A DNA stretch of 64,000 nt from Mucilaginibacter robiniae (GTDB lineage: Bacteria > Bacteroidota > Bacteroidia > Sphingobacteriales > Sphingobacteriaceae): NCBI RefSeq assembly GCF_012849215.1, contig NZ_CP051682.1, forward strand, positions 4,154,001-4,218,000, given 5' to 3'. Positions 9,255 through 17,595 of this stretch are shown one piece after another. Position 1 is the first letter of the stretch. Every line of letters starts with the position of its first letter. Both the position numbers and the translations under genes were made by a program. The notes beneath the pieces were generated by a model. The model did no database searches. It was not told the DNA's origin and saw only the letters and a list, made by a program, of their open reading frames with translations.

Positions 9255-11375
9255 ATGAGAAAGTGGATTATACTGGCTGCATTAGTTGCAAAAAGCGTAT
9301 GGTGTAATGCTCAAAGCGCACCTGCGCCTTACGGTGCATTACCATCAAAAGCGCAGCTTAACTGGCACGAAATGGAAATGTACTGCATTATTCATTTCGG
9401 GGTAGATACTTATACCAATAAAGAGTGGGGTTATGGTGATGAAAGCCCTGACTTAGTAAATCCAATTAAGTTTGACGCCGTGCAAATAATAGGTGCAGCA
9501 AAAGCAGGTGGCTTTAAAGGGGTAGTGATTGTAGCTAAACACCACGATGGTCTTTGTTTATGGCCTACCCAAACTACCGAACATAACATAAGTAAAAGTA
9601 GCTGGAAGCAGGGCAAAGGCGATATGGTTAAAGAATACCAACTAGCCTGCCAAAAGCTTGGTATGCAAATGGGCTTGTATTGCTCACCGTGGGATAGGAA
9701 TAGTGCTTATTATGGACAGCCTGAATACATCAATATTTACCGAAGCCAGCTGAAAGAATTATATACCCGATATGGCAAGCTCTTTATTTCATGGCATGAT
9801 GGGGCTAATGGCGGAGATGGATATTATGGTGGTAGCAAAGAAGTGCGTAAAATTGACCGGACTACTTATTATGGCTGGCCTGTAACCTGGGCTATTACCC
9901 GCCAGTTACAACCTAGTGCAGTATTGTTTGGTGATGTAGGTCCGGATGTACGTTGGGTAGGTAATGAAGAAGGTCATGCCGGCGAAACTTGCTGGGCTAC
10001 TTATGATCCTGTGGCTCCCGATGTAGGAAGAGAACCATCTAACGGTTACACCAAATATGAACTAGGTATTGAGGGAACTCGAAATGGGAAACATTGGATG
10101 CCGGCTGAATGTGATGTTTCATTACGCCCCGGTTGGTTTTATCATGCCAGTCAGAATAGCCAAGTAAAAACCCCTTACGAACTGCTGGATTTATATTACA
10201 AGAGTGTCGGGCGTGGTGCTGGTCTGGATTTGGGCTTATCACCAAATCAGCAAGGCTTGTTAAATCCTGAAGATGTAGCTTCGTTACGTCAGTTTGGGCA
10301 ACTGTTAAAGCAAACCTTTGCTGTTAACCTGGCATCTGGCGCTAAGCTAATTGCCAGCAATGTACGTGGTAACAACAATAGCCAATTTGGTGCACAGCAC
10401 CTTTTGGATGCTGATAGGTATTCTTATTGGGCCACTGATGATCAAGTAAAAACACCTCAAATTGTATTTAACTTAACCAGCAGCAAAACCTTCAACGTAA
10501 TTAGGCTGCGTGAAAACATTAAGCTGGGCCAACGCATAGAAAGCTTTGCTGTGGATGCGTGGCAAAACGGAGCTTGGAAACAAATAGGTGCTGCTACCAG
10601 CATTGGAGCTAATCGTCTGATCCGTTTGCCTCAAAATATTACCACCGCTAAAGTTCGTTTGCGTATTACAGGCTCTCCGGTTTGTATAGCTTTAAGTGAT
10701 TTTGGCTTATATAAAGAACCACCACATTTAACAGCGCCTATCATTAGTTGTACCCGGCAAGGTATAGTTAGTATAACTACAGCTGCACCTGTAACGGCTA
10801 TTCATTATACGTTGGATGGAAGTCAGCCTACACTAAAATCGCCTATTTATACTTCACCTTTCAGTTTGTCCGAAGGTGGTTTAATTAAAGCAATAGCAGT
10901 TGATGGGCAACAGCATGGCGAAGTTGCCGCTGTGCAACTGGGCTTAAGTAAAAAGGCTTGGCGTGTTTTATCTGACAATCAAACAAATGCCAGTAGTAAG
11001 CCCGAGAATGCTATCGATGAGTCTAATACTTTGTGGAGCACTTTGCAGGCTGATACTACGCAGCATTTTACACCAGCCCAGATCAGTATTGATTTGGGTA
11101 AACCGGAAACAATTACAGCTTTTACTTACCTGCCCCGTCAGGATAAATCCGTAATCGGGTTGGTAGATCGTTACGCTTTTCTAATTAGCAATGATGGTAA
11201 AGCATGGCAACAGGTTACAACAGGAGAGTTTTCAAATATTAAAGCTAATCCAATTGTGCAAACAGTAACGTTGCCGCAGCACGTTACAGCACGTTTTGTG
11301 CAGTTTAAAGCTTTGCATGTGATTGCCGGTAATGGAGCAACAGCCGCTGAGATAGGGATAATTACAGGTAAATAA
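9255..11375 (+). CDS. GH29 alpha-L-fucosidase with F5/8-type carbohydrate-binding domains
   Basis: A signal peptide (ends VWCNAQ) precedes a GH29 barrel with IIHFGVDTYTNKEWG, AKHHDGLCLWP and the nucleophile segment FISWHDGANGG (Asp182). Two discoidin-like stretches (about residues 365-490 and 580-700) flank a chitobiase-type module (AIHYTLDGSQPTLKSP). This long multi-domain layout resembles the GH29-B enzymes that act on alpha-1,3/1,4-linked fucose in Lewis-type structures, rather than the shorter GH29-A; that subfamily call is inference. It lies between the GH20 and CBM9-like genes with spacings of 4 and 14 nt, a clear operon position. Fucose removal would come early in stripping glycan antennae. 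Confidence 0.93.
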   Translation: MRKWIILAALVAKSVWCNAQSAPAPYGALPSKAQLNWHEMEMYCIIHFGVDTYTNKEWGYGDESPDLVNPIKFDAVQIIGAAKAGGFKGVVIVAKHHDGLCLWPTQTTEHNISKSSWKQGKGDMVKEYQLACQKLGMQMGLYCSPWDRNSAYYGQPEYINIYRSQLKELYTRYGKLFISWHDGANGGDGYYGGSKEVRKIDRTTYYGWPVTWAITRQLQPSAVLFGDVGPDVRWVGNEEGHAGETCWATYDPVAPDVGREPSNGYTKYELGIEGTRNGKHWMPAECDVSLRPGWFYHASQNSQVKTPYELLDLYYKSVGRGAGLDLGLSPNQQGLLNPEDVASLRQFGQLLKQTFAVNLASGAKLIASNVRGNNNSQFGAQHLLDADRYSYWATDDQVKTPQIVFNLTSSKTFNVIRLRENIKLGQRIESFAVDAWQNGAWKQIGAATSIGANRLIRLPQNITTAKVRLRITGSPVCIALSDFGLYKEPPHLTAPIISCTRQGIVSITTAAPVTAIHYTLDGSQPTLKSPIYTSPFSLSEGGLIKAIAVDGQQHGEVAAVQLGLSKKAWRVLSDNQTNASSKPENAIDESNTLWSTLQADTTQHFTPAQISIDLGKPETITAFTYLPRQDKSVIGLVDRYAFLISNDGKAWQQVTTGEFSNIKANPIVQTVTLPQHVTARFVQFKALHVIAGNGATAAEIGIITGK

Positions 11376-11389
11376 CTGAAGTTTAAGTG

Positions 11390-12511
11390 ATGAATTTTAA
11401 ATATTCGAATAAATACAATCTGGTAAAAAGCAGCTTATGTACGTTGTTGTTATTGGTAGGTGCACGTTCTTCAGCGCAACAGAATTTTAAGGGCCTTGAT
11501 AGGTTGTTTTCCTTTCCTAAAAACTATGTAGTAAAGCATACAAATGCCATGCTAACGATGGACGGCAAACTACAAGAGGACGCTTGGCAAAACGCACCCT
11601 GGACTACGGATTTTGTTGATATAGAAGGTACCCAAAAGCCTCTGCCGGAGTTTAAAACCCAAGTTAAAATGTTATGGAACGATTCAACTCTTTTCATAGC
11701 GGCTAAATTGCAGGAACCACAAGTTTGGGCTACTCAAACCCATCACGATGATATTATTTTTAAGGATAATGATTTTGAGATTTTTATAGATCCTGATAAC
11801 ACTGCTCATCAGTATTTTGAAATTGAAATTAATGCTATTAATAAAATATTTGATTTGTTTTTACCTAAGCCTTATCGTAATGGAGGTGATGCCTTAATTG
11901 GATGGAATGTGGATCATTTAAAAACTGGTGTAGCCATACAAGGTACGCTTAACAACCCTGCCGATAAGGATGAAGGCTGGACTGTAGAAATGGCTATCCC
12001 GCTTAAAGAATTACGCATGGGGTTCTCATTCAATAAACCGGCGGAAGGCGATATCTGGCGTATAAACTTTTCGCGGGTAGAATGGCATACGAAGGTTGAA
12101 GGCACTAGGAATGTTAAACTAAAAGCTGCCAACGGGCGTGAGTTGCCAGAAGAAAACTGGGTTTGGTCGCCACAGGGTGTAATTAACATGCACTATCCGG
12201 AGCGTTGGGGATACTTGCAATTTACACGTAAAGCAGAGGCTATATTTAAATTGCCTTTTGCCGAGCAACAGAAGAAATGGCTTTGGTTGGTGTATTATCG
12301 GCAAAAAGCGTATTTACAAAAGCATAATCATTATGCAGCCAGTTTAGCAGAACTGAGTATTAATACTATGCCCCTGATTGGTAACTTAAAGAATAAGTTA
12401 ATGCTTGAAGCTTCCAAGCAGCAGTTTATGGCAAGTATAAATGCTAATGGATATCCGGCTATCAGCATTAATGATGAAGGATTAATTGAAGTTGAAAAGC
12501 CAAAACCATAA
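11390..12511 (+). CDS. CBM9-like carbohydrate-binding protein, exported
   Basis: I start at ATG 11390; a GTG lies one codon upstream. A signal peptide (SSLCTLLLLVGARSSAQ) is followed by a family 9-like binding domain, seen in LTMDGKLQEDAWQNAPWT, NDFEIFIDPDNTAHQYFEIEINA and GWTVEMAIPLKEL. The 373-residue size is typical of the Bacteroidota proteins with this fold, which have no known enzyme activity. It probably holds glycan or sugar at the cell surface or in the periplasm for the neighbouring exo-enzymes. The next gene is 109 nt away, the largest gap in the operon, so a secondary promoter for GH92 is possible. Confidence 0.85.
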   Translation: MNFKYSNKYNLVKSSLCTLLLLVGARSSAQQNFKGLDRLFSFPKNYVVKHTNAMLTMDGKLQEDAWQNAPWTTDFVDIEGTQKPLPEFKTQVKMLWNDSTLFIAAKLQEPQVWATQTHHDDIIFKDNDFEIFIDPDNTAHQYFEIEINAINKIFDLFLPKPYRNGGDALIGWNVDHLKTGVAIQGTLNNPADKDEGWTVEMAIPLKELRMGFSFNKPAEGDIWRINFSRVEWHTKVEGTRNVKLKAANGRELPEENWVWSPQGVINMHYPERWGYLQFTRKAEAIFKLPFAEQQKKWLWLVYYRQKAYLQKHNHYAASLAELSINTMPLIGNLKNKLMLEASKQQFMASINANGYPAISINDEGLIEVEKPKP

Positions 12512-12620
12512 TATTAAAGAGTTTGCTTGTATCTGGTGACTCAATGTCAAAGAAGAATTAATAAAAGAGTACGTTTTAAACTGAGCTGGCTTTATTAAGC
12601 CGGATGTTTATTTTATTTAT

Positions 12621-14915
12621 ATGATGATGAATTTTTTATCTATGAAAAGAAAAATGTTGCTGTTATCACTGGCCGCGGCATTTACAGGTTTTTGGGCGGG
12701 CCATCCGGCTTATAGCCAGCAAAAACAATCAGCTAGTCTTACTAAATATGTAGATCCTTTTATTGGAACGGGTTTCCACGGACATGTGTTCGTAGGGGCT
12801 AACGTTCCATTTGGTGCTGTACAGTTGGGTCCAAGCAATATATCTCAAGGCTGGGATTGGTGTTCGGGGTACCATATTTCCGATTCTACCATTGTTGGCT
12901 TTCAACATACACATTTAAGTGGAACTGGTATTGGCGACTTAGGAGATATCTCCTTTATGCCAACAACCGGACCGATTAAAGTATTCAAAGGTACGGCAAA
13001 GGATATGCAAAGTGGTTATGTATCAACCTTTAGTCACCAGCAGGAAACTGCTCGTCCTGGTTATTATGCTGTTCAATTAAACCGATACCATATTGGGGTA
13101 AGGTTAACGACCACACAGCGCGTAGGTTTTCATGAATACACTTTTCCAAAATCCGACCAAGCACACATACTGATTGATTTGGAAGAAGGATTAGGTTGGG
13201 ATACGCCTGTAAAAACGGCTATTAAGCAAGTTAATGATACTACGGTTACCGGCTTTCGTTATTCAAAAGGCTGGGCGAAAGATCAGCGTATATACTTTAC
13301 AGCAGTATTTTCAAAACCCATCAAAACCTTCGCCGTATATGATAGTACTGCTGCCAAAACAGGCATGGCTTTAGAAGGTGAAAAAGTAAAAGGCGTATTA
13401 AGCTTTACTACTACTGCTGGCGAAAAAGTGTATGTTAAAGTAGGTATATCACCGGTAAGTACGGCTAACGCCATGGCAAACATCAAAGCCGAGCTGCCAG
13501 GCTGGAACTTTAACCAAACGGTAGCTACGGCTGATGCGGCCTGGAACAAAGAGTTGCAGAAAGTACAACTTAAAACAACTGATGAAGATAAAAAGCGCAT
13601 CTTCTATACAGCCTTCTATCATACCATGATTGCGCCATCTACTTTTAACGACCACAATGGCGATTACTGGGGAACTGATAAAAAGGTGCATTCAAAAGCT
13701 GGTTTTACCAATCTGACCACCTTTTCATTATGGGATACTTATCGTGCTGCTAACCCGTTATATACCGTTTTGCAGCCAGAGCGTGTAAATGATATGATTA
13801 GTTCCATGCTGGCCATCTATCAGCAACAGGGCTCATTACCAATGTGGCATTTGATGGGTAATGAAACGAACACTATGGTGGGTTACAGCGCCGTTCCTAT
13901 TGTGGTTGATGCGTACCTGAAAGGCTTTAAAGGCTTTGATGCTAAGCTGGCTTATGAAGCGGTAAAAGCTACCGCTATGCGTGATGAGATGGGTACTAAG
14001 TACGTTAAGAACCTGGGTTATATTCCGGCAGACAGTACCGTTGAGTCGGTAGCGATGGGGTTGGAGTATGCCATTGATGATTGGAGCATAGCTCAAATGG
14101 CTAAAAAGATGGGTAACATGGCCGATTATCAATATTTCAGTAAACGTGGTAAAAACTACCAGAACTATTTTGATAAGCAAACCCACTTTATGCGTGGCAG
14201 AGTATCAGCTACAGAATGGCGTACACCTTTTAGTCCGTTTGTATCTCGCCATCGTAAAGACGATTATACTGAAGGTAACGCTTGGCAATATACCTGGCTG
14301 GTGCCGCAGGATGTGGAAGGCTTGATAGCTTTACAAGGTGGTGAGCAACCCTTCATTAAAAAGCTTGATTCATTGTTTATAGCCAAAGGTAGCATTGGGG
14401 CGGAAGGATCGCCTGATATATCAGGTTTAATTGGTCAGTATGCCCACGGAAACGAACCAAGCCACCACATCACTTACCTATATGCTTACGCAGGGCAACC
14501 TTGGAAAACAGCCGAAAAAGTAAGATATATCTTGAAAAACTTCTATACCAGTAAGCATGATGGCATAATTGGTAATGAAGATGTTGGACAGATGTCATCT
14601 TGGTATGTTTTCTCTGCTTTGGGTTTTTATCCTGTAAACCCAGCCAATGGTTTGTATGTATTTGGTAGCCCTTTGTTTGATGAGGTGAACCTAAAATTGC
14701 CAGGCGGCAAAACCATGCACATGGTTGCCCATAACAACACCGACCAGAATATTTATATACAGCGCATTATGCTTAATGGAAAAAGTTATACTAAATCATA
14801 TATTTCACATGCTGATTTAATGCAGGGAGGCGAACTGGTTTTTGAAATGGGTAGCAAGCCTAATTTAAATTGGGGTAAAACTCTACAAGATCGTCCGTAT
14901 TCTGCAAAACCATAA
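12621..14915 (+). CDS. GH92 alpha-mannosidase (calcium-dependent), exported
   Basis: Three consecutive ATG codons open the frame, and a further ATG at 12642 begins a classical signal peptide (KRKMLLLSLAAAFTGFW); either could be the start. GH92 signatures are clear: YVDPFIGTG, VPFGAVQLGPSN, FSLWDTYRAANPL, HGNEPSHHITYLYAY with the general acid glutamate, and GNEDVGQMSSWYVFSALGFYP with the base. GH92 enzymes are Ca2+-dependent exo-alpha-mannosidases, mostly alpha-1,2 but also 1,3, 1,4 and 1,6. Length (764) is normal. With GH125 it would remove the alpha-mannose of high-mannose or trimmed complex N-glycans. It sits 37 nt ahead of the second GH20. Confidence 0.95.
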   Translation: MMMNFLSMKRKMLLLSLAAAFTGFWAGHPAYSQQKQSASLTKYVDPFIGTGFHGHVFVGANVPFGAVQLGPSNISQGWDWCSGYHISDSTIVGFQHTHLSGTGIGDLGDISFMPTTGPIKVFKGTAKDMQSGYVSTFSHQQETARPGYYAVQLNRYHIGVRLTTTQRVGFHEYTFPKSDQAHILIDLEEGLGWDTPVKTAIKQVNDTTVTGFRYSKGWAKDQRIYFTAVFSKPIKTFAVYDSTAAKTGMALEGEKVKGVLSFTTTAGEKVYVKVGISPVSTANAMANIKAELPGWNFNQTVATADAAWNKELQKVQLKTTDEDKKRIFYTAFYHTMIAPSTFNDHNGDYWGTDKKVHSKAGFTNLTTFSLWDTYRAANPLYTVLQPERVNDMISSMLAIYQQQGSLPMWHLMGNETNTMVGYSAVPIVVDAYLKGFKGFDAKLAYEAVKATAMRDEMGTKYVKNLGYIPADSTVESVAMGLEYAIDDWSIAQMAKKMGNMADYQYFSKRGKNYQNYFDKQTHFMRGRVSATEWRTPFSPFVSRHRKDDYTEGNAWQYTWLVPQDVEGLIALQGGEQPFIKKLDSLFIAKGSIGAEGSPDISGLIGQYAHGNEPSHHITYLYAYAGQPWKTAEKVRYILKNFYTSKHDGIIGNEDVGQMSSWYVFSALGFYPVNPANGLYVFGSPLFDEVNLKLPGGKTMHMVAHNNTDQNIYIQRIMLNGKSYTKSYISHADLMQGGELVFEMGSKPNLNWGKTLQDRPYSAKP

Positions 14916-14952
14916 GCAGATTAAATATCAACTGTTCCGAAATACATTTTGT

Positions 14953-17523
14953 ATGATGAAAAAAGTAATTCTTCTGATGTGTGTGCTGATTGCAAGTATT
15001 GGTTCCAATGCACAATCTAAAAGCACAGCATTTAATGCGCAAAACTTACAGGTTAAATGGGATGTGTTGCAGAACAACTATAATGGCAAGCCGCAGTTTA
15101 AATCAGTACTAAGTTTTACCAATACGGATAAACAAGCCATGCCTGCCAATGGCTGGAAAGTTTACTTCAATTTTGCACGGCAAATTGTTCCTGAATCGGT
15201 TGAGGGTCCGGTAAAAATTGAACATCTGAATGGTGATTTTTTCTGCATGTCGCCTAATCCCAATTTTCACGGACTTTCAACAAATGCCACCATGCGGGTG
15301 GCGTTTGTTGCAGGTGCTTGGGTAGTAAACTTTACTGATGCGCCTGAAGGTTTTTACTATGTAGCAGACAATGCGCCGGATGTAACTGTTTCTATAAAAA
15401 ACATTAGTCAAGTACCCTCCACTAAGCCAGAGCAGTTGCAACGTACACCTGCCGATAAGGTGGACGTTGTTACACCGCAGTACGTTTACAAGCAAAATGA
15501 TCAGATCCAGAACATTCCGGAAAGCGAGCTATCTGGTATTTTCCCCACACCGGTCAATTATAAAAAAGGTGGGCAACCCTTTGTATTAACTGCACATACA
15601 CAGGTTATAGCTGATGCTGCATTTACAAATGAATCCGCTTACTTAAAACAGCAAATGGCTAATTTATTCATAGGGGCTGCCGTTCATAGTAAGCTTACTG
15701 CACGACAGAATATTTCATTGCAGAAAAAGGTTGGCTTGGGTCAGGAGGAATATGAATTACAGGTAAATGCTAATCATATCACCATAGCTGCAAGCACTGG
15801 AGCTGGTATTTTCTACGGCATACAATCTTTAAAAAGTTTATTGCCGGCAAAAGCATGGCAGGGTAAAATGCAAAGCATTCCTATTAGGGCTGTAATCGTG
15901 AAGGATAAACCGCGTTTTGGTTATCGGGGTTTAATGCTTGACGTAGCACGTAACTTTCAACCGAAAAGCCAGATTTTAAAAGTAATCGATTTAATGAGCA
16001 TGTATAAGCTAAATACTTTACACATGCACTTGAATGATGATGAAGGCTGGCGTTTGGAAATTCCATCATTGCCTGAGCTAACCAGTGTAGGTTCCAAACG
16101 TGGACACACGTTAACTAATACCGACCATTTGCAGCCCTCTTATGGTTCCGGACCGGATGTAAATAACAATTATGGCAGCGGTAATTACAGTAAAGCAGAT
16201 TTCGTTGAAATATTAAGATATGCGAATATTCGGCATATTACTATCATACCTGAAATTGAAAGTCCGGGTCATGCTAGAGCTGCTATCAAATCGATGGATG
16301 CGCGTTACAAACGCTTGATGAAAGCTGGGCAGCAAGCGGAAGCCGAGCGGTATTTATTACACGATTTGCAGGATCAATCGGTTTACTCATCTGTACAGCA
16401 TTGGAGTGATAATGTCATGGATGTTGCTATACCATCTACCTACAACTTTCTTGAAACGCTAGTTGACGAAATAGTAAATATGTACCGTGAGGCAGGAGCA
16501 CCCCTGAAAACCATTCATTTTGGTGGCGATGAAGTGCCTGCCGGTGTGTGGGCTAAGTCGCCTTCCGTACAGAAGCTGTTGGCTGGTTCATCTGACGTAA
16601 AAACAACAGATGACTTGTGGTACTACTATTTCAAAAAGATAAATCAATTATTGAAAAGCCGAAACCTATATGTGTCGGGGTGGGAAGAAGCTGGTTTAAG
16701 GAAGGTAATGGTAAATGGTGTGAAAAAGCAAGTGCCAAACACTGACTTTGCACAAGCAAACTTTCACTTGTATGTATGGAATAACGTTCTAGGCTGGGGA
16801 GCAGAAGACTTGGCGTATCAGCTGGCTAATGCAGGTTATCCGGTAATATTATCGTGCGTAAGCAACTTGTATTTCGATTTATCTTACCAGAAAAATTTTT
16901 ATGAACCAGGGCAGTACTGGGGAGGCTACGTAGATGTAGATAAGCCTTTTAAATTCATCCCGTACAATTATCTAAAGAACATTACAGAAAACTCCATGGG
17001 AGTGCCTGTACCAGCTTCGGCATGGGCCAAAAAAGAGAAGCTCACCGAAACGGGTAAAGCTCACATTGTAGGCATACAAGGGCAGTTATGGAGCGAGGAA
17101 GCCAAAGGTGTAGATAGAATGGAATATCTGCTTTTACCTAAAATGCTGGGTTTGGCTGAACGTGCATGGGCCAAAGACCCGGATTGGGCTACAGAACTGG
17201 ATAGTGCTAAAGCAAATACGCTTTACAACACTGCGTGGAGCACATTCTGTAATACCCTAGGCAAAAAAGAACTAGTGAAATTAAGCTATATGCATCAAGG
17301 TTTTCAGTACAGAATACCTACAGCTGGTGTTGTTATAGAAAACGGTACGGTTAAAGCTAATGTGCAATTTCCGGGTATGACTATTCGGTACACCACCAAT
17401 CAAGCTGAACCTATCATTAGCAGTACAATGTACACTGGGCCGCTTACCCAAAAAGGTACATACAAGTTTAGAGTATTTGATGATGCAGGAAGAGGAGGGA
17501 GAGTAGTTACGGTGACTAATTAA
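14953..17523 (+). CDS. GH20 beta-N-acetylhexosaminidase, chitobiase-type architecture
   Basis: The 856-residue protein has a signal peptide (VILLMCVLIASIGSNAQ). It then has an N-terminal chitobiase/hexosaminidase binding domain (QVKWDVLQNNYNGKPQFKS), a GH20b domain, the catalytic barrel with HMHLNDDEGWRLEIPSLPEL and HFGGDEVPAGVW (Asp526-Glu527), and a short C-terminal chitobiase module (IRYTTNQAEPI). This differs from the operon's first GH20, which lacks the N-terminal module and has a PA14 domain. It ends the operon; 18 nt after its stop a perfect hairpin begins. Activity on chitobiose-like GlcNAc-beta-1,4-GlcNAc is suggested by the architecture but not proven. Confidence 0.94.
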   Translation: MMKKVILLMCVLIASIGSNAQSKSTAFNAQNLQVKWDVLQNNYNGKPQFKSVLSFTNTDKQAMPANGWKVYFNFARQIVPESVEGPVKIEHLNGDFFCMSPNPNFHGLSTNATMRVAFVAGAWVVNFTDAPEGFYYVADNAPDVTVSIKNISQVPSTKPEQLQRTPADKVDVVTPQYVYKQNDQIQNIPESELSGIFPTPVNYKKGGQPFVLTAHTQVIADAAFTNESAYLKQQMANLFIGAAVHSKLTARQNISLQKKVGLGQEEYELQVNANHITIAASTGAGIFYGIQSLKSLLPAKAWQGKMQSIPIRAVIVKDKPRFGYRGLMLDVARNFQPKSQILKVIDLMSMYKLNTLHMHLNDDEGWRLEIPSLPELTSVGSKRGHTLTNTDHLQPSYGSGPDVNNNYGSGNYSKADFVEILRYANIRHITIIPEIESPGHARAAIKSMDARYKRLMKAGQQAEAERYLLHDLQDQSVYSSVQHWSDNVMDVAIPSTYNFLETLVDEIVNMYREAGAPLKTIHFGGDEVPAGVWAKSPSVQKLLAGSSDVKTTDDLWYYYFKKINQLLKSRNLYVSGWEEAGLRKVMVNGVKKQVPNTDFAQANFHLYVWNNVLGWGAEDLAYQLANAGYPVILSCVSNLYFDLSYQKNFYEPGQYWGGYVDVDKPFKFIPYNYLKNITENSMGVPVPASAWAKKEKLTETGKAHIVGIQGQLWSEEAKGVDRMEYLLLPKMLGLAERAWAKDPDWATELDSAKANTLYNTAWSTFCNTLGKKELVKLSYMHQGFQYRIPTAGVVIENGTVKANVQFPGMTIRYTTNQAEPIISSTMYTGPLTQKGTYKFRVFDDAGRGGRVVTVTN

Positions 17524-17540
17524 GCCCGCTGTTATACACT

Positions 17541-17583
17541 AAAAAGAAGGCCCTATAAATGCAATTTGTAGGGCCTTCTTTTT
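17541..17583. terminator. Bidirectional rho-independent terminator
   Basis: A perfect 15-bp inverted repeat (left arm 17541-17555, right arm 17569-17583) has a core of GAAGGCCCTA and its complement. It is bordered by A5 on the left and T5 on the right, so it can end transcripts from both sides. It lies exactly between the convergent GH20 and GH3 genes. Confidence 0.93.
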
Positions 17584-17595
17584 AAGAATTAGTTG

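Noticed and set aside
13836..14186. Minus-strand 116-codon frame within the GH92 gene
   Set aside because: Antisense shadow of a strongly conserved coding region, no start context or domain.
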